From: Hofstenia miamia
Lineage: Eukaryota; Xenacoelomorpha; Acoela; Hofsteniidae
DNA length: 64,000 nt
Direction of reading: 5' to 3'
Assembly: GCA_900660155.1 (NCBI GenBank)
Contig: CABFPE010000006.1
Coordinates: forward strand, 1,678,752-1,742,751
The notes under the pieces are model-generated. The model was not told where the DNA came from, ran no database searches, and saw only the letters and a list, made by a program, of their open reading frames with translations. The first letter of the stretch is position 1. Each line of letters starts with the position of its first letter. The position numbers and the translations under genes were made by a program. Positions 48,771 through 59,593 of this stretch are shown one piece after another.

Positions 48771-50421
48771 ATTCGTATGTGTTTCTTGATAAATACTAAG
48801 TTCATATACCTTTATTAATTTTGTAGTTCTTGCTGGTTATTGTTGAATCTGATTTAAAAAGGAACGCGTCGTTTGATAGATGAAAAGCGAGTTTTTGAGA
48901 AGACTAGTCTTTTAGCGGCATGCTGCTGAACTATTGGCCAGAACAAAGAAAAATTATAAGGCACAGTTTATCAATTTTATGGATGTTAAACTTTTCAACT
49001 AGTTTAACTTTATATTATCCGCTATTTCTATAGATCATTATTTGATGCAACAAAACATTATGAAATATTATTTAGATTCAAATTATGAAGCTTTTGGAAT
49101 TTTTCAATTTTTAGCATTCTTTTTTGATATCAGATTTTGATTGAAGGACTGTCGGATTTCCGTTATACTTTTTAGGGATGTATTGCCATACTAAATTTTG
49201 ATATATTCTCATATCTCGTTAAAATATAACAGATACAACCCCAATATATAAGTTGAAATCTGAACCTGCTTATTACCATTTTAAATTTTTTTGAGCAAGG
49301 GTTCCTAATAAATCAATTGCGAAAGAACAATTACATATTAGTTAATTGTAATTGTATCAGAAAGGAATGAATTACTGAATTTCTTGCATTGTGAATAAAC
49401 AATAGTAAGCCTAAAAATTTTTTAAAGTTAAAAGTTTTTGAATATATTTTCATTAACAATGAATAAATACATCAATTTCATGGCAAAATAGTAAAAACTT
49501 TCCAAAGCCATGTTAAAATAAAAATGGTAATCATCTAAAAATATGTTTTGCTTTTCGATGTTGCCTCATTCCACAACTGAAACGGCCACAATCATCTTAT
49601 TATTGAAGATTAACTAAATTTTCAGAAGTTACAAAATTGTTTTCTTATATGAATGATTTCCTTGTCGGAAATGGAACTGTTAGTGAAATTGATTAGAGTC
49701 TCAAAAAACGTTTTAAAAGACATCCTTGTTTAGCGGTTATTTTAAAATTTACCTTTCAAATGCATTACACATCAATTTGAGCTTATGCAGTTTTACCCAT
49801 AACGCATGTAAGAACGTTAAGCAAAATTGGTTGCAGTAATATTAACACTGAAAAATTAAAATCACAAGTGATTGCAGTCTTATTATTAATAAAACATCTT
49901 CAACCCGATGTGCATTATGATCTCTATCAACATAAGCAATAAAACCAGTATAAATAGTGTGTGACTGGTCAATACGTACAATGTATAACATCTCTAAATA
50001 CCAACCCAGTGGCAAATTGCAAAAGTTATGTATGCTAGCACTTTGCTACATTACAATTTATAATAGTATAGTACACATGTTTAAGCTTCTTAAGTAAATA
50101 CTTGAAATTTAATGTATGATCTAATACCTGCATAAATACCGACAAAATCAAAAGTAAATATTGCAAAATTTCTATACAAGAACAAGAACATGTAAGCTGT
50201 GCAACAAACTGCCTGCAAGCATCCGAGAGGAAAGAAACTTAAAAATAGATTAAAAATAAACTTAAGATATAACCTACTGGCAAATCACATATATTTAACA
50301 CATGGCGAGATTTAATAGGCTAAATATTTTAAATCTATTCAGATGTTTGTTTTTACCTTTTTATTTTTTTTGAAATAATTGTTTGTAGCGTAATTTATTG
50401 TATTTTTGTATCTGCTTATAA
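48771..50421. other. Intergenic stretch without a recognised gene
   Basis: AT-rich, no supported feature on either strand. Confidence 0.5.
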
Positions 50422-51659
50422 TAGGGTGAGTCATAAGTCCTGAGCCATTTCACGAATTTAATTTTAATCAATAATATAGCAGTGTTTTTGTTTTTATTCA
50501 TTCGAACATTTTTAGGTCATAATTTTGCACAGATTTCGAAAACCAACTTAAATTAATCTAGAAAATCATTTTTAATGTTTTTAATTTTTTAGAAAAGTGA
50601 TGATAAGTTAGCTTTACGCGCAACAATTAGATATTGCTGGAAAAGAGGCCAAATGCGACGATAGAGGAAATTTGTAAGGCGTGGGGTGAAGATCATGTGA
50701 GCCTAAATATTGTAAAGAGATGGTTTGATCGCTTCAAAGAAGGAAACATGAGTCTTGAAGATTTGGAACGTTCGGAACGACTTTGATTATAAATAATGAG
50801 GTCATCAGTGAACCAGTGGAAGCCAATCCTCAAACCAGTACTAGAAAATTATCAGGAGAGGTTAGCTGTTCCCAATTATCGGCACATAGATATCTGGTGA
50901 AACTTGGTAAGGTGCATAGAAAATGTCGAAGTATTCCTCATGAATTACCAGGTTATCAAGCTTCAAGAAGAATGGAAGTTTTTAAAAAACTACTCTTGGA
51001 AAGCCTTGGTGGACGGAAGATCAAACGGATTGGAACTTGTGACGAAAAACTGATATATTTGCGTAACCCTAACATGTGTAATCAATGGCTGAACCCTGGT
51101 GATACTCCAGTATCTTTAATTAAAAGGCGACGATTTGAAGAAAATGTGTATGATGGAATTATGAAGGCGTTGTTCACCATACACCTGTCCCAGATGGCGC
51201 TGGAATTGGCGCAGAGTTTTACTGTCAACAACTTGCTAGGAAACATAAAGTTTTGGTCCAAAACTATCCTGTTTTGGTAAGGAGAAAACAAGCGATCCTA
51301 CAACAGGATAATGTTCCTGCACATCGAGCGTGGTTAACAAAGCAGAAAATCGATGAAATGGAAAATATAGAAGTAATGGAACATCCTCCTTATTCTCCAG
51401 ACCTTGCTCCCTCCGATTTTCACTAATTTACCTTCAAGGTAAAAACTTTAAAGCCCTGGAGCAAGTGGAATTTGGGATCCAAGATTTCTTTCAGTCTAAA
51501 CCCGCAGAATGGTACAAGTCTGGAATTGAAAGGTGGAAAATCTGAGGGATTATACTTTAGTTATTAATATATGCTGTATATCGAAATTTAATTGACTGTT
51601 TATTAAAATTTTTATAGAGAAATTTAAGTAGTTTTAAAAACTTATGACTCATCCTATTA
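50422..51659 (+). mobile_element. mariner-type transposon, near full length
   Basis: Terminal inverted repeats (ATAATAGGGTGAGTCATAAGT at the left end is matched at the right with one difference), next to TA, enclose about 1.24 kb. The transposase is readable in order: HTH region ICKAWGEDH with IVKRWFDRFKEGNMSLEDL, then EVISEPVEANPQTSTRKLS and HRYLVKLGKVHRKCRSIPHE, first Asp in GTCDEK, WLNPGDTP, then WNYEGVVHH, QQDNVPAH and HPPYSPDLAPSDF. Stops and frame changes break it, including one between the RFEENV block and WNYEG. By my count 35 residues separate the last two Asp, against 34 in classical mariner. Confidence 0.9.
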
Positions 51660-51843
51660 TATACATTTCAATGTTGTAAATATGTGCATATTGTAAATAT
51701 TTGTATAGATTTTTACAAGATTGTAATGTGTCTATATCAGCATTTGCAAATTTTAGACTAAATATACGCTATTAAAGATTATATATCAATTAATTTGCAA
51801 GAGGAATCCAAAGCAATACGACATAAGTTTCTTTATTGAAACA

Positions 51844-52128
51844 TTGACACGAGTTCTGTTGAAAGTTGTGGGAAGAAAGTGTTTTATGTCTCCGCAGAGG
51901 TCAACAAATTGGAAAAGTACAAGAAAAAACAACGAACCGCTTTTTGCAGAGGAAGAAAGGATCAGGAAGACAAGCACTGGGGAGGAGAATGTTGCAATTA
52001 TCTGTGAAATGATCGGGAAAAACTGCCGTGTATTATGGCCGGCAATTGCAAGAGTTAGTTGTATTGAAGAAATCAATGCTCGGCGTATTTTTAAGCAGGA
52101 GACTTTTTTTCTGCCGGATATAAAATAA
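51844..52128 (+). other. 94-codon open frame, not recognised
   Basis: Basic at the start and mixed later. Without a recognised domain. It lies directly upstream of P/THAP9-like fragments and might be part of that element. Confidence 0.25.
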
Positions 52129-52369
52129 AATGCAATATTTGGATATTTGACGATAGGAGCGACAATACAATGCTGTGTACAAAAATGATTTTTTCATAAA
52201 ATTCAAACCAATCGACTGCTTAAAAGCAGAAGAAACAAAGTGGGATGTCTTAGAAATTCATTGGATGTGGTATTCAGACTCGAACAATAATTATTGTTGA
52301 TTATAATCACAGCAGATCCCGACAGTAATGTTAAACTTTCGCCTTCTAAAGACGGAGTCTGAAGTTATA

Positions 52370-52960
52370 GACTATTCTCTGATGTCATTGAAGAACCATT
52401 GTTTGCGTCCGCTCTATGATTCCGTGCATATAATTAAAACTTTACGAAACAACAACTGGTTGAATTGTCAGCAAATGTTTTAGTGTTCCAGCATTGTTTC
52501 TAAATCGGTAATTCGAATGTTAACATTCCTGAAAATGGCTTTGTTTCATGAAGAAAGCTGTTATTGTTGTATGAAAAGGAAGTAAATTCAATATTGAAGA
52601 CTGCCTGCAAACTCACATACAGTGCTTTTCATCGTTCAAATAACAGACAACATCTGCTACTTGCTTTAGCCATCTTCCACCGCGCAAATGCTGTGAAAAA
52701 ATAGTAAAAGTCAAATCTATTTCATCAAATTTCAGTAATATGTTAACCTTTAACAGTGAAGTCGAGTGAGATGACAAATATCAATGAGGCAATAGGTTAT
52801 GTGGCATGCTACATGGTAAGAAAAATTTCCAAATGTAGCGAATGTGCTTCTTACTGTATTGAGGATGCAACTGTTTCTAATGAGCATGAGGGAAATTTCT
52901 TGTGGTGGCTTGGTTGTTCCACACAATTGCGTTTCAAATGGTGTAAACGATGTATTTAGA
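52370..52960 (+). pseudogene. P-element/THAP9-like transposase fossil
   Basis: In different frames: LYDSVHIIKTLRNNNWLN ('lfDpvHl.KnirNN'), then ACKLTYSAFHRSN with RQHLLLA, and EAIGYVACYMVRKISKCSEC. These blocks occur in this order in P-like and THAP9-like transposases. Frames are interrupted and no terminal repeats were found. Confidence 0.5.
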
Positions 52961-55743
52961 TTCTTGGAAAGTAATTCTGAAAAAATTCTCAGGATGTCAC
53001 AAGAAGGCCCTGCATGACAAAAAAGTGTTTTAAAAAAATTGTATTCGATTTCAGTTAACTAAACCCTTATTCAATAATTATTTTATCAAAGTTCATCCTC
53101 AATGACAATAGTTATATTGAAACAAATATAATAAATATTGAAATTTTAAAATGGATTTAGTTGAATTTTATAAAGTTGTAGTTGCTTTGCTTAAAAGTAA
53201 ATATAGTTTCAAATAAATGACAGATGTTCTTATCTTTAACATTACCATTTGTCCGTTAAGACTGACGTTTTTTGCTTCAGAAGCTAAACCAGACAACAGA
53301 TACTGATGCAATTGCTGATCCTGTAGTGAAGTCTTGATACTGCTGTCTGAAAAATCTAGTGAAGAGCCAACAATATTTGAACAAGCGACATCCCAATTAA
53401 AAGAAACCCTGGAGAAGATTTCAAACAAAGCGCAAAAGGGTATGTCTCTAAACCAGTTATTTTTTAACAAATGATAAATGTTTTAATAGAAATCTCTCTA
53501 AAATTCATACATACATTTTATTGAATCTTATTTAGTTTAGGCGTTTACTTAGTATATTTTGAAGGTTGAAAAAATCATAAAACTACAAAAAACAAATGAT
53601 TTCTATAAAATCATCAATTATTTTTCAAAACTGTTATAAAGAAACTTCCTCGTAAGAAGTGTTTTGAAACTTTGAAATTACAATATTGCAATACAAGGTA
53701 CAGTGAAGAACTTGCAAACGCCAAAAAGCACTATTTTGGCAAAGTTGTAATCAAGTCATCAATGAACTCACCTCCAATATACTGCTAGAAAAAATTGGTT
53801 CAAACCGTGAATTGCCTGACACCCGCTTCATATTGAACCATAGTTCTGTATAACTAATGCGAATATTTTCTTAGGGAGCATAGTTGGAGATATTAAAACT
53901 TACAACCAGTAATAATTTCACATGGCACGGGAGGTAGGAATAGAGAGGGAAAGCAGAGACACACGTGTGATGTTTTTTCATCACTGCTACACCTGCATTA
54001 AGACACATTATAAAAAACGCATAGGTCTCGCATACTTATAAGAGCACAAACATAGTAGTCTACTCAATAACTAAGTGTTTTTATTGTTTATCGTAAGTGC
54101 CCAATAGTTAAGTCATTGGAATGTGTTTTCATAGATACTATTTTTCGAAACAGAAATGTCAGTTTTTTCTTGATTGAACAGTTTCATTTCCCAAACCAAC
54201 TCATAAAAAAGTAAGATGAAAACAAGTAAAATGATAAAATGTCAGGCATTATTTGGTTGTCATGAATGTGAAGAGACTCCTCTCAAATCAACTTTATTCG
54301 ATTCAACCTGGGGAAGATTTCCTCTTCCTTCTAAACTCTTGATTACTCAAAAAGTTGTGGAGCTTTCATAATGGAACGTGGGGACTTTTACAAATTTTTA
54401 TTGGACGTCATAATCCTTTAATAAAAATTACATAAAAACACATGTACGTTGTTAAATTAAATAAATACATTTTTGAATTAAGAAAAATGGAACAACTAAG
54501 TTTTGACAAAAGTCAAGTATACATGTAGGTGAAAGGAATCTGTATTTTGTTGTGAAAGAAACAATCTACACTTAAATGGAAAATAGTAGACTTAATGTAT
54601 ACTAATTAAATATCAAAAACAAACCTAAGTATTTGCTCTAGCACATTAACTGGCAAATCTTCCCACCCCATCAACCTAAATATGAAACAATAACGAAAAT
54701 AAATGACAAAAGTAAAAATAATAAAATATTATAAATACAATAGAAAATGTGAAATTATAAAAACTTGAATTGTTTACATTTGTATTTTAAATAAACTTTT
54801 TTAAATATGCTTAGCTTGTAATAATTCATGTCGACTAATGTATTGTGCTATCACAGTTAAGATCAAGCAGCAGGAGAAACTTTTTATAACAATGATTTTA
54901 AAAAAATAATGACACAGGTCACACATTCTCTTTTTATGAGTTGCGATCAGAATGCAGACGGATGACAGACGACCCTACAATCTCTCATTGGGTTTATAAG
55001 ATTGAGTGACACTACTTTGAAGATTCATATATAAATATACCCTTGGAAGATGCAACATCTAAATCAAAATATGAAATTTAACAAAATACTAACATTTATT
55101 TGTATGTAAATTATTTTTGCAATAATTTTTCGGTCAATCCCGTTTTGCCTAACACCACTTTTGTTGTATTAACATTCCAGTTCTCTACATGCCACTTTAA
55201 TGTATTTGATTTGGCTGTTCAGATGTAAAACATAGCAATATTTATGTGTTAGATTTTTACTTGGGTACGGATTGTAATTGCCAAGGTAACTGCTACTGCA
55301 TGTCAGGGTACAGGAGTCATAAGAACATATCGCTAGCAGACATTCTGATAAACAACACATTCATATAGAAGACAAATATATAACTGAAAACCTAACAAGT
55401 TAACTCATAGGAATTATAAACTCCGATGTAGGCACATGCACTAGTGGAAAGGAATTGATATTTATATAGAACCAATTAGTAATTAATTAGAGGAAACTAC
55501 AAAATTGCATAAAATCAGCAACTTGAACAATTTGATTGTTGTATATATGATGTAAAAATATATACGAACACTTAAACTAACTGAAAAACATACCCAACAC
55601 CAAATATTGAATTATTCAGCTAGATAGTTTCTTCCAGAACTAAAACATAGTCAAGTTTAAAGTACACTATAATTATATGTAAATTGAATGAAACCAACTT
55701 TATATTTCATTAAGTAAATAACATTCGATGCGAATTTAAAAAG
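52961..55743. other. Long stretch without a confirmed gene
   Basis: Scattered coding-like scraps appear, for example EPTIFEQATSQLKETLEKIS at about 53356-53415 (plus) and a piece at about 53745-53850. No domain or splice structure convinces. The right end may contain the 3' untranslated region of FOXRED1. Confidence 0.4.
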
Positions 55744-56100
55744 TTAAAATATATTTTGCTCATGCACGAGTTCGTTTGTAATGAATCTCTTAAAGCTGAA
55801 GGCACTGAGATCGATTTCTGAAAAATCACCATCAATTATCAGTTCTGTAACAGCATTTCCAATACCAGCTGACATTTGAAGACCATGACCACTAAATCCA
55901 GTAGCAAAAATCATGTTTTGTACGTAAGGGTGGGGACCGACAATTCCATTTTGATCCAGCGGGTTATAGTCGTAATAACCGGCCCAAGCGTTCATAACAC
56001 GAAGTTTTTCGAAAGCAGGGGAACGTGCGGCCAAGATATGATGAACATGTTCATCAAAAAACGAGTAGTCAACATCGAGGTTGCTTATTTCGGGTTCATT
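55744..56100 (-). CDS. FOXRED1: FOXRED1, last coding exon
   Basis: FOXRED1 is a mitochondrial FAD-dependent oxidoreductase (DAO fold) needed for assembly of respiratory complex I. This exon starts at 56100 after a TTTGTTTAG acceptor in phase 0 and runs 118 codons to the stop. It matches the end of the family: [65 protein letters not shown] with [20 protein letters not shown]. The GFSGHG block belongs to the FAD-binding C-terminal motif. Earlier exons were not recognised. They should lie further right on the minus strand, among or beyond the transposons of 57-64 kb. Confidence 0.93.
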   Translation of the reverse strand, partial: NEPEISNLDVDYSFFDEHVHHILAARSPAFEKLRVMNAWAGYYDYNPLDQNGIVGPHPYVQNMIFATGFSGHGLQMSAGIGNAVTELIIDGDFSEIDLSAFSFKRFITNELVHEQNIF

Positions 56101-57060
56101 CTAAACAAAAAGCACTCAAATTTTTAAATACAAAATATATTACTATATATAAATTACGAAAAATTCAGCACTTTTATGTTTGCATTATACAACTATGAGC
56201 AGATGTTTGACCAACATATGATATGTTGATTTTGTTGGAAAAAATCAAAACCTTTGTTTTACGTTAAATCTACAAACTCAAGAATAAAATAAATAAGAAT
56301 GTAGATGAAAATCAATACTAGAGAACAACAGAATAGCGTGGAATCAATTTTGATTCATCCAGAACTGAATGTTCAAGTCATGTTAATGATTCGTCATTGA
56401 ATGATACAGACATGTGGGTAAAGGTGGACATTTTTCATAGAAATATGTTCTGAAAATCAACTGAAAAATATGTCATAGATTCAGTGTTACTTAAAACATG
56501 TATAATGAGTATTTCAAATAGCTTATATATTCTCTTATGCAGCACTACATATGCTAAACATATAATGCAATTGCTTAGATAAATAGAAAACCATATTTTC
56601 CGTAATCGTATATACATTCATATCAAACGTACTTTATCGCAAGTAGGTATTACACGAAGGATTTTCTTGGTCTTGATATCAAGCAGTCAATTAAAATAAG
56701 TTTTGTAAGCATCACTGCCATAACGTTGTTACCAATTTTCCTTTTCTTTTGCAACAACAATATGAATTTGCATATTCAAAACTAAAGCTATGTTAGTCTT
56801 CCCCTTTGCAACATTACTTGTATTGCTTCCACCGCAAGAAATCAGGTGAAAAGTTGTGAATTTTTCCAGAAAATAAAATTTGTGGCTCATTTATTCCGAA
56901 TTTCAAAGAATTATGAACATTACCTACTATTGCCAGGTTTGTTCGTCAGAATGATTAATTATAAGCTTTTGTAAGAACTCCTAAGTTTACATAAGTGAAA
57001 CTTATGAAGAAAAGGATGCGAAGTGTTCACCTAATTAGAAATTTCATAATATTTTAGAGA
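56101..57060. other. Intron or intergenic sequence upstream of the FOXRED1 exon
   Basis: AT-rich. On the minus strand at about 56790-56640 a broken frame reads MQIHIVVAKEKENW, QRYGSDAYKTYFN and LLDIKTKKILRVIPTCDKV with stops between. An unidentified relic. Confidence 0.4.
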
Positions 57061-57246
57061 TTAAAAGGTACATTTGATTTTTAGTTTAAACGCTTTCGGC
57101 AAGAAAGCTTCTATTGCTTTCATATCAGGAATATCAAATTCAAAACTATATTTAAAAACCGCATCTTCGGATGATGAAAGCCCAATTGTTCCTATATAGC
57201 CCGCGTTGCGCACGCCATTAGGCCATTGAAGCAGAATATACTTGTT
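57061..57246 (-). CDS. Unrecognised terminal exon candidate
   Basis: After an acceptor-like TTGCTAG, a 61-codon frame starts YILLQWPNGVRNAGYIGTIG and continues SSSEDAVFKYSFEFDIPDMK, then AIEAFLPKAFKLKI, to a TAA at 57061. Codon choice and amphipathic composition look like real protein. I do not recognise the family and it does not match the part of FOXRED1 expected next. It could be the end of another gene or an exon relic. Confidence 0.35.
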   Translation of the reverse strand, partial: NKYILLQWPNGVRNAGYIGTIGLSSSEDAVFKYSFEFDIPDMKAIEAFLPKAFKLKIKCTF

Positions 57247-57373
57247 CTAGCAACATATAAGATTATATTTCTGCAGACTTTGAATTCTACCATAATCGTA
57301 CTGATCGAAGCTACAAGAATAGCGTCCGAAACAGCCTGTCTATTAATGACGGTTGAAATGACATGTTAAAGAA

Positions 57374-57888
57374 TTGGTTAAAAAAGTAAATTTCATAATT
57401 AGAAAACTTTCATTCATTGCACAATTACTATCTAGAACTTCAACTGAGTTGTTATTCCGATCACATATTTTGACACCCTATCTCTATGCTGCTGAAGTTT
57501 GGGTACCTAATTTACAAAAAAGGACAAATATTAAGGACGCCTATCAAACTGTGTTCCGTAATATTCATTAATTTAGTTAATACAACATTCAGAAAACAAT
57601 TTCAACGATATGCTCAGAAGATTTTGTGTGACGAAACCTATCTCTTGAATGCATATTTGTATCAATTATTCAGCAAAAGAATATCACACTATTTTAGAAA
57701 TCATTATTGTCGACCAGACAAATTTAAGAAGACATTTTTATCAAGTGCAAGCTAATATCTATGCAAAGGTCCCAAATCCATCCCAATGTTCCTCTAAAAA
57801 TTTGTAATTACGTTGAGTTTCCGTTTTACGTAACTGAAATCTTCGGTAGGTACAGGAAATAAAACTTTTTATTATTATTATTATTAAC
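57374..57888 (+). mobile_element. LINE 3'-terminal fragment with (TTA)n tail
   Basis: Reads VNFIIRKLSFIAQLLSRTST then LLFRSHILTPYLYAAEVWVP, the end of a CR1/L2-like RT domain. A frame shift is followed by the tail (YLLNAYLYQLFSKRISHYFR). It ends in AATAAAACTT plus a (TTA)n tract at 57860-57888, a normal LINE 3' end. Confidence 0.65.
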
Positions 57889-57889
57889 A

Positions 57890-58204
57890 TTTGAAAAATT
57901 TTTACTGAATAAGATTCAAAAAATGACTGAAGGCATTAGATATCTTTATCACTTACGCAATGTAATATCAAGCAATCATAAACAACTGATACATGCTTTC
58001 TGTTTGTTTCATTTTCAATACTGTTCCTTTCTTTTAACTAACCTAAATTCGAAACATCGTATGCTTCCATCAAAGACATTTAATTGCTGTATAAAAACTC
58101 TAAACTTTGCAAAAAAGTATGACGAAGCATCAGTATATCGTAATAAATATAAAATATCTCCGTTTCTACCAAATTCATCTGCATATGCTATCTATCTTAT
58201 TTAA
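57890..58204 (+). mobile_element. Second LINE C-terminal fragment (different family)
   Basis: The 93-codon frame at 57923-58204 has IRYLYHLRNVISSNHKQLIH, FHFQYCSFLLTNLNSKHR and LNFAKKYD. This is the 'K...L..L+..I....++.+..+.+...+.YCS.+W' tail of Jockey/CR1-like RT. No upstream RT. Confidence 0.55.
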
Positions 58205-58240
58205 ATTCAAATCTCTACAAGCATCTCTCCTTTTCCTTAA

Positions 58241-59490
58241 CCTTCGTAAGTTCCTTGGGTCAGAATGACCCAAACTGGCTTTTTGCTTAAGAATAAGTAT
58301 TGAAGATAACAATAAAAATTAACAACAGTTTACCACTTCTATAAATTTTTTAAGCTAAATTCGATTCTGGATTCAAAAAATGCGCTACAATCTTGCTTCA
58401 TGTCATATTTTTTATTTTATCAAAAAAGACCTTCTGGGTCATTATGACCCATTCATTATATCTTGAAATTTGGGCTTTAAATCCCATAATATATAAACCC
58501 ATAGTCCGTAATATCAACTTATTACCCATAAATGTTATTATGATTTAAATGTAAATGCTAATTTCATATGGATGAACAAAACATGCACAAAAAATTACTT
58601 TATGAGAAGTAATAACAATTTAGATGATATAAATTATTAGAAAGATCAAATAATAGGATTTCCAAAATGGTTTTCCAAATTGGTAATTTCGTGTCAGCAA
58701 GATGGTCTGATGGTTTATGATATTAAGCCAAAATTGATAAAATTTATATGAAAGGGAAACGATATAGAGTAATTTGGCAGATGGATGGAACATGGTCTAC
58801 AATTTGCAAGATTTTTATTAAAGCAAATGATAATTTGGAGAGTGATGATACGTCAACTGAAGAGATCACCAAAGAATTAAAGCTGAAACAATATGTCTGA
58901 ATGAGAAAGATAGCACTAATGAAAGTGCAACATATACAAGCAATCAAGATGACGATGATAATTTTATAAACAATACCGATTATGAAGTTAGACGTACAGA
59001 TTCTGAATTTTATTCCGATAATGAATCGCACAATAGCAAAAATCAGATTGTGATTCATAATAATGCCAAAGCAGAACCAGGATATTTTACATCACGAGGT
59101 AAAATAATAAAATGGAGTAAAATACCCATATCAACAACTGGAAGAGCTCTGAAACAAAATGTTATTCGAGAAAGCCTGGAGCAAAACGATATGCTATATC
59201 ACGATGCTCAGATATTTTATCCACTTTTAGCTTGTTTTTTAATTCTTCCATGGAGAAACTTGTTATTGAAATTACAAATAAAAAGGTACACAACATTTTG
59301 GGAGAGCAATGGAAAGATATAGATGTGCCAGAATGGCATGAGTACATTGGGTTTCTTTTCTTGCAGGGGTTTTTAGGTGCAATGGTGAAGCCGTCACATC
59401 GCGTTGGTCCTCATCTACTGGAAGACCAATTTTTTGTGAAAAATGTCATTGAAGCGATTCAAGAAACTCAACCGGGCTGTGCGTTATAAT
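58241..59490 (+). mobile_element. piggyBac-like transposon, 5' part
   Basis: The 5' end CCTTCGTAAG directly follows TTAA (58237-58240), the piggyBac target. Two subterminal palindromes, TTGGGTCAGAATGACCCAA (58255-58273) and TGGGTCATTATGACCCA (58435-58451), follow. The transposase begins with an acidic N-terminus (about 58900-59060). Next come GRALKQNVIRESLEQ, then MEKLVIEITNKKV and DVPEWHEYIGFLFLQGFLGA, all piggyBac signatures ('..N......', 'TN', 'E...FIG..l..G'). The catalytic Asp region and 3' end are missing after about 59490. Confidence 0.8.
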
Positions 59491-59593
59491 GACAAAATTA
59501 CACGAGCTTTTGTAGATTTTTTTGTATACATATATTGAGCAATAAATTTGCTTTGACTCTTATTATTTTTATTATCACTATTATTATTGTCAT
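59491..59593 (+). repeat. Possible LINE 3' tail
   Basis: TTTTTTTGTATACATATATT then GAGCAATAAATTTGC and a (TTATTA)-rich end resemble a LINE 3' UTR. It abuts the broken piggyBac. Confidence 0.35.

Noticed and set aside
51082-51291. Minus frame within the mariner copy
   Set aside because: Antisense shadow of the transposase.
58744-59058. 104-codon minus frame
   Set aside because: Antisense to the acidic N-terminus of the piggyBac-like transposase.
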